A DNA stretch of 64,000 nucleotides from Gammaproteobacteria bacterium (lineage in GTDB: Bacteria; Pseudomonadota; Gammaproteobacteria; Poriferisulfidales; Poriferisulfidaceae). The notes beneath the pieces are model-generated. The model was not told the DNA's origin. It saw only the letters and a list, made by a program, of their open reading frames with translations, and ran no database searches. Shown one piece after another: positions 45,910 through 53,911 of the stretch. Position 1 is the stretch's first letter. Each line of letters begins with the position of its first letter. The stretch lies in contig JAPOXW010000006.1 of assembly GCA_026706895.1 (NCBI GenBank), forward strand, positions 62,001 through 126,000, in the 5' to 3' direction. Both the position numbers and the translations under genes were made by a program.

Positions 45910-47043
45910 TCAGTTCAACTGGATTCTCTCGCCCCACGGCACGGAAGCGCGGCCCTTGACCAGCCACAAAACCGGGTAAGGCGGCTCGGCCTCCGGGTAA
46001 CGGCCCTGGGCATCCGTGAAATACAGCAGCAGGTCCGGCATACGGTCCTGCCCATTGACCCACTCGAAGACCGGACGGAACGAGGTGCCGCCGCCGCCGC
46101 TGACCTTCGTCGGCGGCTCCAGTGTCTCCCAGGGTTCAAAGACTTTCGGACTGTCCGAGGATAACTCCTGGTCACATGCGAGCAACGTGATGCGGGCACG
46201 CAAGGTCCCTTTGATCGCATTCACCTCGCCAACGAACTCCGCGATTTCAGTGTCCGAAACCGAACCGCTGACATCCAACGCAGTGACAAGGTCGACTTCG
46301 CGCCCGCGAAGGCTGGGATAGATCGCAGGCCCTTCCCGGCGCGTGGAAGTCCGCTGGTAACTGTAATCGTCGCGAGCCAATGTGCCGGCATAACGGGCGA
46401 GTAGTTGCCGCCACGGCAGGCGCGGCATCAACTGCGGGGAGAAATGGCGCTCGAAGTTCCCGGATAGCCGCCCGGCCTGCCGGGTCGCGTCCAGGGCGCG
46501 GGAAACCCGGGCCTGCCAAGTCGCCGCCATGGCATTCTGCTTGGCCTGGCTGAGCGGGCGGGGCCCTGCCGCTGAATCTTCTTGTCCCGACGAATCGCCG
46601 TACAGGTGCAGATCCTGGGTCCGCTTGTCCTCCATCTCGTCGAGGCAGGGGTAGATTTCTTCCGCGGTGAGGTCTGCGAACTTGGGTTCGTACAGGGCAC
46701 CTTGGGGAAGTATCATGTCCTCGGCGACCAGCAGGCAATTCGCTGCGTAGTCGCAGGCGACATCCCAGCGCCCGCGCGCCCGGTGTCCTCGCCGATGCAG
46801 GTGAAGCAAGGCGCAATGGAGAGCCTCATGGCACAGCACCGACTGGACTTCCTCGCCGGTCAGGCGGTCGATGTAGGCCGGGTTGTAGTAGAAGCTCTGC
46901 GTGTCGGTGGCCGTGGTGCGGCACCAATCTCCCCCTTCCACCAGCGGCAATTGCAGCACCAGGGCGCCAAGAAAAGGCCGGTCCAGAACCAGCCGGGTGC
47001 GGGCTTGTGCCAGCCGGGTCTTCGCGTCGCGCGTCGCCGGCAT
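45910..47043 (-). CDS. DUF2201 metallopeptidase-like / VWA-like protein
   Basis: A 377-residue protein of the DUF2201 type. The N-terminal half has a zincin-like motif VLCHEALHCALLHLHRRG (HExxH-like) and WDVACDYAANCLL. The C-terminal half is a von Willebrand A-like fold with the metal-site start TALDVSGSVSDTEI and SGGGGTSFRPVFEW. This pair commonly partners a MoxR ATPase, which lies immediately upstream with a one-base overlap (TGATG). The assembly is thought to act as a chaperone or metal-insertion module; the client here is unknown. Confidence 0.83.
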   Translation of the reverse strand: MPATRDAKTRLAQARTRLVLDRPFLGALVLQLPLVEGGDWCRTTATDTQSFYYNPAYIDRLTGEEVQSVLCHEALHCALLHLHRRGHRARGRWDVACDYAANCLLVAEDMILPQGALYEPKFADLTAEEIYPCLDEMEDKRTQDLHLYGDSSGQEDSAAGPRPLSQAKQNAMAATWQARVSRALDATRQAGRLSGNFERHFSPQLMPRLPWRQLLARYAGTLARDDYSYQRTSTRREGPAIYPSLRGREVDLVTALDVSGSVSDTEIAEFVGEVNAIKGTLRARITLLACDQELSSDSPKVFEPWETLEPPTKVSGGGGTSFRPVFEWVNGQDRMPDLLLYFTDAQGRYPEAEPPYPVLWLVKGRASVPWGERIQLN

Positions 47044-48089
47044 CAGTCGTAGACCAGCAGTTCCGCGACTTGATCCGCCCAGGGTTTGAATTCCGGCGCG
47101 CCGAAGACCGCCTCTTCGCCGACCCCTCGCATCAGGTCGCAGACCAGCATGACGCCGATCTCGCGCTGCGGGAACTGTCCGGCGTAGGTCAGGATCGGGC
47201 CCAGCACTGTCTCGAGCTTCGATTCACCATTGGCGCGCACGGCCCGGCCGACCAGCGCGGCGGCGACAGCGTACTGGAGATCCACCGACTCGGGAATCGC
47301 CGTGTCCTTGCCTGCCAGCACGTCGTCCAGATCCGGCAATTCCGCGGCATGCTGCACGAAAGCATGCAACTGCATCCCTGCTGCCGGACCCACGCAGGCC
47401 TGGAGCGCCTCGCCCAGCACCAAGGGATCGGATTCGAACTTGCGCAGTGCCCGATGTGCGAATTCCCAGGATCGCGGAGTAGGAAATGCGCTGGGATTAT
47501 GCTCGGCATCAAAATCGAACAGAAGTTCCGGGCGCAACCGCAGGAAGCCGATCACCCGGTCGTCGATCCCTTCGCCATAGGCCCATTGCACCCAGTCGTC
47601 CAGGTGCACTTCGATCTCGAAGTGCGAGAAGCGGTTGGCCAGCGGCGACGGCATCACGTAGGTCACGCCGCGGTCGCCCTGGCGGTTGCCGGCGGCGAAG
47701 ATGGCCCAGCCGTCCGGAACCTGGTAGTGGCCGAGACGGCGGTCCAGGATCAACTGGTAGGCGGCAGCGGAAACGGTCGGTGCAGCCGAAGTGATTTCAT
47801 CCAGGAACAGGATTCCGTTCGGTCCGTGGCGATCCGTGTTCGGCAGCATGGCCGGAATTGCCCAATCCACCGTATCGTCAACGCGAAAAGGGATTCCGCG
47901 CAGATCGCTCGGTTCCATTTGCGACAGGCGGATGTCGATCATCGGGGCCGCATGGCGGTCGGCGACCTGTGCCACGATCTGCGACTTGCCCACGCCGGGC
48001 GGCCCCCAGATCATGGCCGGCGTATGGTGTCCTTGAGCCGCGCTGCGGAATTCCTCTTCCAGCACCCGGGCGAGTTGGGACGGACGCAT
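47043..48089 (-). CDS. MoxR-type AAA ATPase
   Basis: A 348-residue AAA+ ATPase. Walker A MIWGPPGVGKSQIVAQVAD, the MEPSDLRGIPF segment and Walker B ILFLDEITSAAPTVSA are clear, and FAAGNRQGDRGVTYVMPSPL is the sensor region. Such ATPases work with VWA proteins in complex assembly. It precedes the DUF2201/VWA gene and overlaps it by one base, so the two form a functional pair. Confidence 0.9.
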   Translation of the reverse strand: MRPSQLARVLEEEFRSAAQGHHTPAMIWGPPGVGKSQIVAQVADRHAAPMIDIRLSQMEPSDLRGIPFRVDDTVDWAIPAMLPNTDRHGPNGILFLDEITSAAPTVSAAAYQLILDRRLGHYQVPDGWAIFAAGNRQGDRGVTYVMPSPLANRFSHFEIEVHLDDWVQWAYGEGIDDRVIGFLRLRPELLFDFDAEHNPSAFPTPRSWEFAHRALRKFESDPLVLGEALQACVGPAAGMQLHAFVQHAAELPDLDDVLAGKDTAIPESVDLQYAVAAALVGRAVRANGESKLETVLGPILTYAGQFPQREIGVMLVCDLMRGVGEEAVFGAPEFKPWADQVAELLVYD

Positions 48090-48094
48090 GCCGA

Positions 48095-48520
48095 TCAGAA
48101 CCCGGCTTTCTTGTACAAGGCGCGGGCCCGCTCCGTATCCTGCGGCACCAGCTTCCCTTCCTCGTACATCATGGCCAGCGTGGTCAGGGAGCCCGCCAAA
48201 CCCTGCTCCGCCGCCTTCTCGTACCAGTACACGGCTTTCTCTCCATTCTGTTCAACGCATTCGCCTTCCATGTACATGAACCCCAGACCGTGCTGCGCCA
48301 GCGCCAAGCCCGCCTCGGCCGCTGCAGTCATCCAGGCAAACGCCCGTTCGGCGTCCACCACGCAGCCCAATCCATTCTGGCACATGATCGCGCACCGGTA
48401 CTGGGCCTCCGGCTCCCCTGCCTCGGCCAACGGGGTCAGCAGCTGGAGCGCGCGCGAAAACTGTTTGGACGCGAATGCCGCAATGCCGCTTTGCAGGCTC
48501 AACTGGGTCGATTCGTCCAT
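48095..48520 (-). CDS. Sel1-repeat protein
   Basis: A 141-residue helical solenoid. Sel1/TPR-like repeats are visible: FSRALQLLTPLAEAGEPEAQYR, ERAFAWMTAAAEAGLALAQHG and KAVYWYEKAAEQGLAGSLTT. No signal peptide is seen. These scaffolds mediate protein contacts, and here it probably assists the surrounding MoxR-VWA module. It is separated from its neighbours by 2 and 5 nt, consistent with one transcript. Confidence 0.85.
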   Translation of the reverse strand: MDESTQLSLQSGIAAFASKQFSRALQLLTPLAEAGEPEAQYRCAIMCQNGLGCVVDAERAFAWMTAAAEAGLALAQHGLGFMYMEGECVEQNGEKAVYWYEKAAEQGLAGSLTTLAMMYEEGKLVPQDTERARALYKKAGF

Positions 48521-48522
48521 CG

Positions 48523-49617
48523 CTACAGTCCCGCTTCGAAACGTGCCCGTGCCCGACCGCTGTCGATAGCTTCGCAGGCAGTCGGATAATGGCGCCGGAT
48601 GTCCCGGCTGCCGTCGAGATGCGCCAGGATCATCCCCGCCGCATACTGGAGGCTGTCCTTGGCCGGCCCTGCCTGTCCGCCCAACGCCGCAAGCCCGGTC
48701 TCGGCCGCGGCCTGCGCGATATGCTCCGCCGGCATATCCGAATCCGGCAAAGGCACCGCCCGGCTGTCATGCGCGAAATCCAGGTCGTCGGCATGGAAAT
48801 CCCACTCCGTCTCTTCGTCCTTCCCGTGAAGCCCGAACGCCTTTCCGGCCTGCTTGAGCGAAGGGAAGATGCCGCCTTCCACGCCACGCACGATCAATGC
48901 GGAATCGAATCCCGCCGCGCGGGCCAGGTGTGCGTAAACCGGCGGGTAAGGCTTGTGCACGTAACCGGTAACGAGGTGAGTCGCCTCGCGGCCGCGCACC
49001 GGTGCGAGCAGCACCTCCACGGTCGTCAGCACCGGGCGCTTGACGATGCGGGTGCGGAATTCCAGCAACTGGTGCAGAGCGGGGCAGAATTGCGACTGAT
49101 CCACGTAGCCCCAACCGCATTCGGCCTCCCCCACCCGTGCGGCAGCTTCCCGAGTCGGACGATCCACATCCGCCCCACAGGCACGCAAGATTTGCCGCGG
49201 CGTCACCCCGAATTTCGGTCCGACCGTCTCGGCGCCGTGGCAGATCGAAGGTGCCCCGCAGGCGCTCAGTACGGCTGGCAGGAACGCCCCCATCGGCAGC
49301 CCGCGCACGAAACCGTCGTACGGTTCCGCCACGTCCACAACCTGCGCGACGTCCGCCACCTCCGGCACAGTGTGGTCGCGCAACGCCTCGAGCGCCCCGG
49401 TGTTTTCTTCCAGGGTTTCCCGCTTCATGCGCAATGCAATGAAGAAAATCCCCGCTTGCACCGGATCCGCCTGCCCGTCCAGGATCAGGTTCAGCGCGGC
49501 GCGCGCCTCTTCCTGCGGGAGGTCCTTGCTGTACTCGGGTCCGGTCGCAATGCACTGCAGAACGCTGCGCATGAAAGCTTGCGGTTCAGTCTGTGCGGCG
49601 GTGGCCGGATCGCTCAT
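48523..49617 (-). CDS. Anthranilate-phosphoribosyltransferase-like protein (TrpD2/YbiB family)
   Basis: A 364-residue glycosyltransferase-family-3 protein. The two-domain fold is seen in LPQEEARAALNLILDGQ (alpha domain) and in VLSACGAPSICHGAETVGPKFG, where TrpD has its phosphate-binding glycine loop. The lysine-rich TrpD2 tail is weak. E. coli relatives bind nucleic acid rather than anthranilate, so a tryptophan role is not assumed. It opens the six-gene operon; its ATG at 49617 lies 14 nt from the tRNA-Gly gene's 3' CCA. Confidence 0.8.
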   Translation of the reverse strand: MSDPATAAQTEPQAFMRSVLQCIATGPEYSKDLPQEEARAALNLILDGQADPVQAGIFFIALRMKRETLEENTGALEALRDHTVPEVADVAQVVDVAEPYDGFVRGLPMGAFLPAVLSACGAPSICHGAETVGPKFGVTPRQILRACGADVDRPTREAAARVGEAECGWGYVDQSQFCPALHQLLEFRTRIVKRPVLTTVEVLLAPVRGREATHLVTGYVHKPYPPVYAHLARAAGFDSALIVRGVEGGIFPSLKQAGKAFGLHGKDEETEWDFHADDLDFAHDSRAVPLPDSDMPAEHIAQAAAETGLAALGGQAGPAKDSLQYAAGMILAHLDGSRDIRRHYPTACEAIDSGRARARFEAGL

Positions 49618-49630
49618 CGGTACTCGAAAG

Positions 49631-49704
49631 TGGAGCGGGTGAAGGGAATCGAACCCTCGTTATCAGCTTGGGAAGCTGAAGTTCTGCCATTGAACTACAC
49701 CCGC
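49631..49704 (-). tRNA. tRNA-Gly (anticodon CCC)
   Basis: A cloverleaf with acceptor stem GCGGGTG/CACCCGC, a D arm including TAGTTCAATGGCAGA and an anticodon stem TCAGC/GCTGA around loop TTCCCAA, so the anticodon is CCC. The T loop GGTTCGATTCC and an encoded CCA end follow. The ORFs that cross it in this region are shadows. Confidence 0.93.
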
Positions 49705-49832
49705 TTGGAGCCTTATTCTACTTGTTGCACTCCCGAAATACGCATGAGGCCATTATCTTTATTTAGGCGATAAATCATAATAACAGGTTCTCTTATTTTG
49801 ATTTACGTAATAACTCGCCGTAAAAGGGGTTG

Positions 49833-49863
49833 TTATTATTATTTATACGTGAAATAATAATAA
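49833..49863. promoter_or_regulatory. Operator-like perfect inverted repeat in the AT-rich leader of fic
   Basis: TTATTATTATTT-atacgtg-AAATAATAATAA is a perfect 12-bp inverted repeat 40 bp upstream of the Fic ATG. The 200-bp gap contains further related words (TTTACGTAATAAC at about 49803, AATAAC, GGTTATTTTGA), all rich in A/T and centred on ACGT or GTTATT-like cores. This looks like a cluster of binding sites for a regulator, perhaps the Fic protein's own C-terminal winged helix. The repeat is seen; regulator binding is inferred. Confidence 0.5.
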
Positions 49864-49902
49864 TGGATTTGGTTATTTTGACTTCTGCAACAAGGAAGAG
49901 CC

Positions 49903-51063
49903 ATGAGACGCGGTCCAACAGGCCAATTCAGCACCACCTCCACCGGCGGTGAAACCGTGCGTGCCTTCGTGCCTCACCCTCTCCCGCCCGAACCCGCACT
50001 GGATCTGGGCATCCTCCAGGAGTCCATGGGAAAGGCGCTACTGGCACTCGGAAAACTGGACGGCCTGTCCGCGCTCCTGCCCGATGTGCACCAGCTCCTC
50101 TACACCTATGTGCGCAAGGAGGCGGTCCTGTCCTCCCAGATCGAGGGCACCCAGTCCACCTTGTCGGACCTTCTGCTCTACGAACTCGAAGAGGTGCCCG
50201 GCACTCCCCTGGACGACGTCATCGAGGTCTCCAACTATGTCGCAGCGTTGGAGCATGGAATCTCCCGACTGGACGGCGGATTTCCGCTTTGCAACCGGCT
50301 GGTCCGGGAAGTCCATGCCAAGTTGCTCAGCCATGGCCGCGGCAGCGGGAAAATGCCGGGGGAATTCCGCAGGACGCAGAACTGGATCGGCGGAACCCGC
50401 CCCGGGAGGGCGCGCTTCGTGCCTCCGCCCCCCCATGCCGTCGAAGACTGCATGGCGGATTTGGAACGGTTCTGCCACAAGGAAGACGAAGGACTGCCGG
50501 CACCCCTGCGTGCGGGCCTTGCCCACGTCCAGTTCGAAACCATCCATCCATTTTTGGATGGCAACGGTCGAGTTGGCCGACTGATGATTACTCTTGCACT
50601 GTATGACGCGGGCACCATACATCAGCCGCTCCTATACCCGAGCCTCTATTTCAAGCAGCACCGGGACCGGTACTACGCGCTCCTCGATGAGGTGCGGGAA
50701 AACGGCGACTGGGAAGCATGGCTCGAATTCTTTTTCGACGGCGTGGCGCAAACCGCCCAAGAAGCCGTCTCAACTGCCCGGCGTCTGCTTGACATGTTCC
50801 AGCAGGATCAAGTCAGAATCCAGCAGGAAGGGCGCAGGGCCGGGTCGGCGCTACGGGTTCATCAGGTGCTGCAAAAACGCCCTATCGCATCCCTTCGAGA
50901 GATGGCCCGTGGCACGGGGCTTTCGTTCGCGGCTGCAACCGCCGGAATAAAGTTGCTGGAGCGGCTTGACATCGTGCGCGAACTGACCGGAAAAAAAAGG
51001 AACCGCCTCTTCGGTCACCAGCGGTATCTGGACGTTCTTGCCGAAGAATCCGAAACACTGTAG
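49903..51063 (+). CDS. Fic-family protein (adenylyltransferase)
   Basis: A 386-residue Fic protein. The catalytic signature is HPFLDGNGRVGR near residue 218. The inhibitory helix motif SSQIEGTQST lies N-terminal, making it the class II type that is auto-inhibited. The C-terminal part (KRPIASLREMARGTGLSF) looks like a winged-helix DNA-binding domain. It would transfer AMP to a target hydroxyl. The ATG at 49903 has AGGA upstream. It is transcribed away from the tRNA, and its leader is very AT-rich, unlike the gene body. Confidence 0.92.
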   Translation: MRRGPTGQFSTTSTGGETVRAFVPHPLPPEPALDLGILQESMGKALLALGKLDGLSALLPDVHQLLYTYVRKEAVLSSQIEGTQSTLSDLLLYELEEVPGTPLDDVIEVSNYVAALEHGISRLDGGFPLCNRLVREVHAKLLSHGRGSGKMPGEFRRTQNWIGGTRPGRARFVPPPPHAVEDCMADLERFCHKEDEGLPAPLRAGLAHVQFETIHPFLDGNGRVGRLMITLALYDAGTIHQPLLYPSLYFKQHRDRYYALLDEVRENGDWEAWLEFFFDGVAQTAQEAVSTARRLLDMFQQDQVRIQQEGRRAGSALRVHQVLQKRPIASLREMARGTGLSFAAATAGIKLLERLDIVRELTGKKRNRLFGHQRYLDVLAEESETL

Positions 51064-51187
51064 CGTACGCTTGACTCCCCCTCATCCCGGGTTTCATCAA
51101 CCTTGAAATTTGGACGTGTCATATCCAATTTTCATGGTATTGACGTTTCGGCCAGACTCAAGCAATCCAACGGATTCTGACCTGCGG

Positions 51188-51805
51188 TCAGCCCTCCTCG
51201 CCGCGCAGAAGACGACGCAGGTTCTCCCGGTGCCGGTAGACGACCACGATGCCCAGAAAGAGGCCCGCCAGCACCAGATCCCAGTCTCGATGCACCGCCC
51301 AGGCGTAGAGCGGCAAAGCCGCGCCCACCGCGATGGAGGCGGCCGACACCCGGCGATACAGCACGTACCCGAACAACCAGGTCGCCAGCCCCATCGCCAA
51401 CAGCAGCGGATTCAGCACCGCCATCACCCCGGCCAACGTCGCCACTCCCTTGCCGCCCTGGAAACGGTAATAGACCGGCCACACGTGCCCGACCACTGCC
51501 ATGACCGCAGCCACCAGTTCCGGTGACGGCCACGAGGAGGGGAGGCTCTCTCCGGCAAGGTAGGAAGCCAGCCAAACCGCCAGCGCTCCCTTGCCGGCGT
51601 CCCCGGCCAAGGTTATCGCGGCCCATCTCTTGTTCTCGCTGACCCGCAGCATGTTGGTCGCGCCCGGATTGCCGGAACCTTCGGTGCGCGGATCTTTCAG
51701 GTCGAAGGCCCTGCTTATAATCAAAGCGCTGTTGACCGCGCCGAGCAGATAACTTCCCAGCACCACGCCCAGCAGCACAAGAAACTGGTGAACCTCAACG
51801 CTCAT
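51188..51805 (-). CDS. plsY: Glycerol-3-phosphate acyltransferase PlsY
   Basis: An inner-membrane enzyme that adds the first acyl chain to glycerol-3-phosphate from acyl phosphate. The family motifs are RTEGSGNPGATNMLRVSE and GKGVATLAG, with about five membrane spans. The ATG at 51805 (MSVEVHQFLV) gives 205 residues. That ATG shares the four bases CATG with the divergent bioH ATG, an unusual head-to-head overlap (see findings). Confidence 0.9.
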   Translation of the reverse strand: MSVEVHQFLVLLGVVLGSYLLGAVNSALIISRAFDLKDPRTEGSGNPGATNMLRVSENKRWAAITLAGDAGKGALAVWLASYLAGESLPSSWPSPELVAAVMAVVGHVWPVYYRFQGGKGVATLAGVMAVLNPLLLAMGLATWLFGYVLYRRVSAASIAVGAALPLYAWAVHRDWDLVLAGLFLGIVVVYRHRENLRRLLRGEEG

Positions 51806-52538
51806 GGCCAACTCGGATTCCAAAAGCAAACCGTCGGTGATCCTGATTCACGGATTTGGGTTTCATTCATTCGTTTGGGAACCGGTCGCGACGCGGCTTG
51901 CTGCCAATTATACGGTTCGCCGACTCACGCTCGCGGGGTATGACGGAACGCCCGACCGATCCAATGGCCAAGATTCCGAGCAACTGGTGGAATACGAGGA
52001 TGCGCATTGGGTCGGCTGGTCGATGGGCGGCCTGGTGGCGCTTTCCGCTATTGAGAGCGGGCTCCTCCCGCGTTCGCTGACCTTGCTTGCCTCGTTGCCC
52101 TGCATGGTCGAACACGAGGACTGGCCCCATGCCATCGGGGCTTCGGCATTCGAAGACTTCCGTCGGCGCATCCAGTTGGACTCTGAAGCCGCGGTGCGTT
52201 ATTTTGCGACCTTGGTCGCCCATGGCGACGACCAAGCCCAGCAAATCCGCGATCAACTGCAGGCCGCGCCGATTCCGGACCGCCCGACTCTCGAACGGGG
52301 CCTGGACCTGCTCGAACACACGGATCTGCGCGAGACATGGACCCGATGCCGGGCTCCACAACAATGCATCCTGGGAGAACACGACGCGCTGATTCCGGCG
52401 GACGCGGGCCGGGCCCTGCGTACCTTGCGCCCCGAGGCCCGTTTCGACCTCGTCCCCCGGTCCGGGCATGCCCTGCCGCTGTCGGAACCGGACCGGTGTG
52501 CGGAGCTGATGCGCACATTCTGGGAGTCACTCGGATGA
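51804..52538 (+). CDS. bioH: Pimeloyl-ACP methyl ester esterase
   Basis: An alpha/beta hydrolase that removes the methyl group of pimeloyl-ACP methyl ester in biotin synthesis. The oxyanion stretch ILIHGFGFHSFVWEP, nucleophile GWSMGGLVALSAIE, aspartate in CILGEHDALIP and histidine in RSGHALPLSEPDR are all present. At 244 residues it is standard. The ATG at 51804 has no obvious Shine-Dalgarno, because the upstream bases are the plsY coding region read the other way. It overlaps bioC as ATGA. Confidence 0.9.
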   Translation: MANSDSKSKPSVILIHGFGFHSFVWEPVATRLAANYTVRRLTLAGYDGTPDRSNGQDSEQLVEYEDAHWVGWSMGGLVALSAIESGLLPRSLTLLASLPCMVEHEDWPHAIGASAFEDFRRRIQLDSEAAVRYFATLVAHGDDQAQQIRDQLQAAPIPDRPTLERGLDLLEHTDLRETWTRCRAPQQCILGEHDALIPADAGRALRTLRPEARFDLVPRSGHALPLSEPDRCAELMRTFWESLG

Positions 52539-53383
52539 ACGAGCCGGACCGCGCCCGGCAGGCAAGACTGCGCCGGAGATTCGACCGTGCAGCGGCTCGC
52601 TACGACGAGTGCGCGGGCGTGCAACGCGAAATCACCCACCGGCTGCTCGAACGGCTGGACCTGGTCCAGTTGGATCCCGGGTGCGTGGTGGACCTGGGTG
52701 CCGGAACCGGGGACGGAACGGTGCAGTTGCACCAGCGCTACCCCGAGGCTCGGATTCTTGCGGTCGACTTCTCGCAAGCCATGCTGCGGCAGGGTCAAAA
52801 GCGCGAACAGGCTGGCTCTTCCGTTGTGGCTGACGCGTTTCATCTGCCTTTCGCACCCGGCACGGCCGACTTGATGTTTTCAAGCTCCACCTTGCAGTGG
52901 TGTGTACCACTGACCGAGGTTCTGCGGGAGATCAGCCGCGTGTTGCGCCCCGGCGGGCTACTGATGTTCTCGACTTATGGCCCGGACACCCTGCAAGAAT
53001 TGCATGCCGCACAACAGGCGGCAGGCATGGAAGGCGGCGTCAACGAGTTCAGCGACATGCACCCCATCGGCGACCTGCTGCTGGAAGAAGGCTATCAGGA
53101 TCCGGTTCTTGATGTCGAGCGCTTGGATGTCTCTTACGCGTCGGTTCGAGACCTGATGATTGAACTTAAGGGCATCGGCTCAAGTCGTATCGACTCCCCG
53201 ACCGAACAGCCCTGCACTCGGCATCAGTGGCAAGCGCTGACCGACGCCTATCCAACCGACGATCAGGGGCGGATTCACGCGACTTACGAGGTCATTTTCG
53301 GGCATGCCCTTGCACCTGTTTCGCGTACTCACGGCGAAACCGCCACAGTGCCGATCGAAGCCGTCGGGCGGCAGACCCGATAA
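52535..53383 (+). CDS. bioC: Malonyl-ACP O-methyltransferase
   Basis: Methylates malonyl-ACP to start pimelate synthesis for biotin. SAM motif [36 protein letters not shown] and [21 protein letters not shown] are diagnostic of BioC. The ATG at 52535 (MNEPDRARQ) gives 282 residues and overlaps bioH by 4 nt, so the two form an operon; the track's start at 52337 lies in bioH. Confidence 0.92.
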   Translation: MNEPDRARQARLRRRFDRAAARYDECAGVQREITHRLLERLDLVQLDPGCVVDLGAGTGDGTVQLHQRYPEARILAVDFSQAMLRQGQKREQAGSSVVADAFHLPFAPGTADLMFSSSTLQWCVPLTEVLREISRVLRPGGLLMFSTYGPDTLQELHAAQQAAGMEGGVNEFSDMHPIGDLLLEEGYQDPVLDVERLDVSYASVRDLMIELKGIGSSRIDSPTEQPCTRHQWQALTDAYPTDDQGRIHATYEVIFGHALAPVSRTHGETATVPIEAVGRQTR

Positions 53384-53418
53384 GATATGGACATGTATGG
53401 TTCGCCGATTTCCAGAAC

Positions 53419-53907
53419 ATGGCCGATTTGACACACTTCAACGCCCAGGGCGAAGCCCATATGGTTGATATCTCAGAGAAAGAACCCACACACCGCATAG
53501 CGGAAGCGGAAGGGCGCATCCTGATGCAGGCGGAAACCCTGGAGCAGATTCGAGAAGGAACCCACCGCAAGGGCGATGTGCTCGGCATTGCGCGCACCGC
53601 AGGCATCATGGCCACCAAGCGAACCGCGGAACTGATCCCACTGTGCCATCCGCTGTCCCTGACCCATGCATCAGTCGAGTTCGAGCTGGAGGATCAGCCT
53701 CCTGCCGTACGTTGCCTCGCGCGCTGCGAAACCAAGGGACCTACCGGGGTCGAGATGGAAGCCCTGACGGCGGTGCAGGTTTCGCTGCTGACCATTTACG
53801 ACATGTGCAAAGCCGTCGACCGGGGAATGCGCATCCAGGAGGTCGGGCTGCTGCGCAAGTCCGGGGGTCGCTCGGGAGACTGGACGCGCGAAACCGCCTC
53901 GTCCTAG
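53419..53907 (+). CDS. moaC: Cyclic pyranopterin monophosphate synthase
   Basis: Second step of molybdenum cofactor synthesis, forming cPMP. The motifs [19 protein letters not shown] and [20 protein letters not shown] and the lysine in MCKAVDRGM are intact. The ATG at 53419 ([11 protein letters not shown]) yields 162 residues. No other molybdenum cofactor genes are near. A gap of about 35 bp after bioC holds a possible -10 (GATAAGAT). Confidence 0.93.
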   Translation: MADLTHFNAQGEAHMVDISEKEPTHRIAEAEGRILMQAETLEQIREGTHRKGDVLGIARTAGIMATKRTAELIPLCHPLSLTHASVEFELEDQPPAVRCLARCETKGPTGVEMEALTAVQVSLLTIYDMCKAVDRGMRIQEVGLLRKSGGRSGDWTRETASS

Positions 53908-53911
53908 ATTA

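Noticed and set aside
47007-48569. 520-codon plus-strand ORF antisense to the MoxR and Sel1 genes
   Set aside because: Covers parts of four minus-strand genes and has no domain of its own.
48475-49773. 432-codon plus-strand ORF across the TrpD2-like gene and the tRNA
   Set aside because: Runs through a tRNA gene, which rules it out as a likely protein.
49631-49902. tRNA-Gly as integration site for an element carrying fic
   Set aside because: The AT-rich fic region lies at the 5' side of the tRNA, whereas integrases usually use the 3' end; no attachment repeat or integrase is visible.
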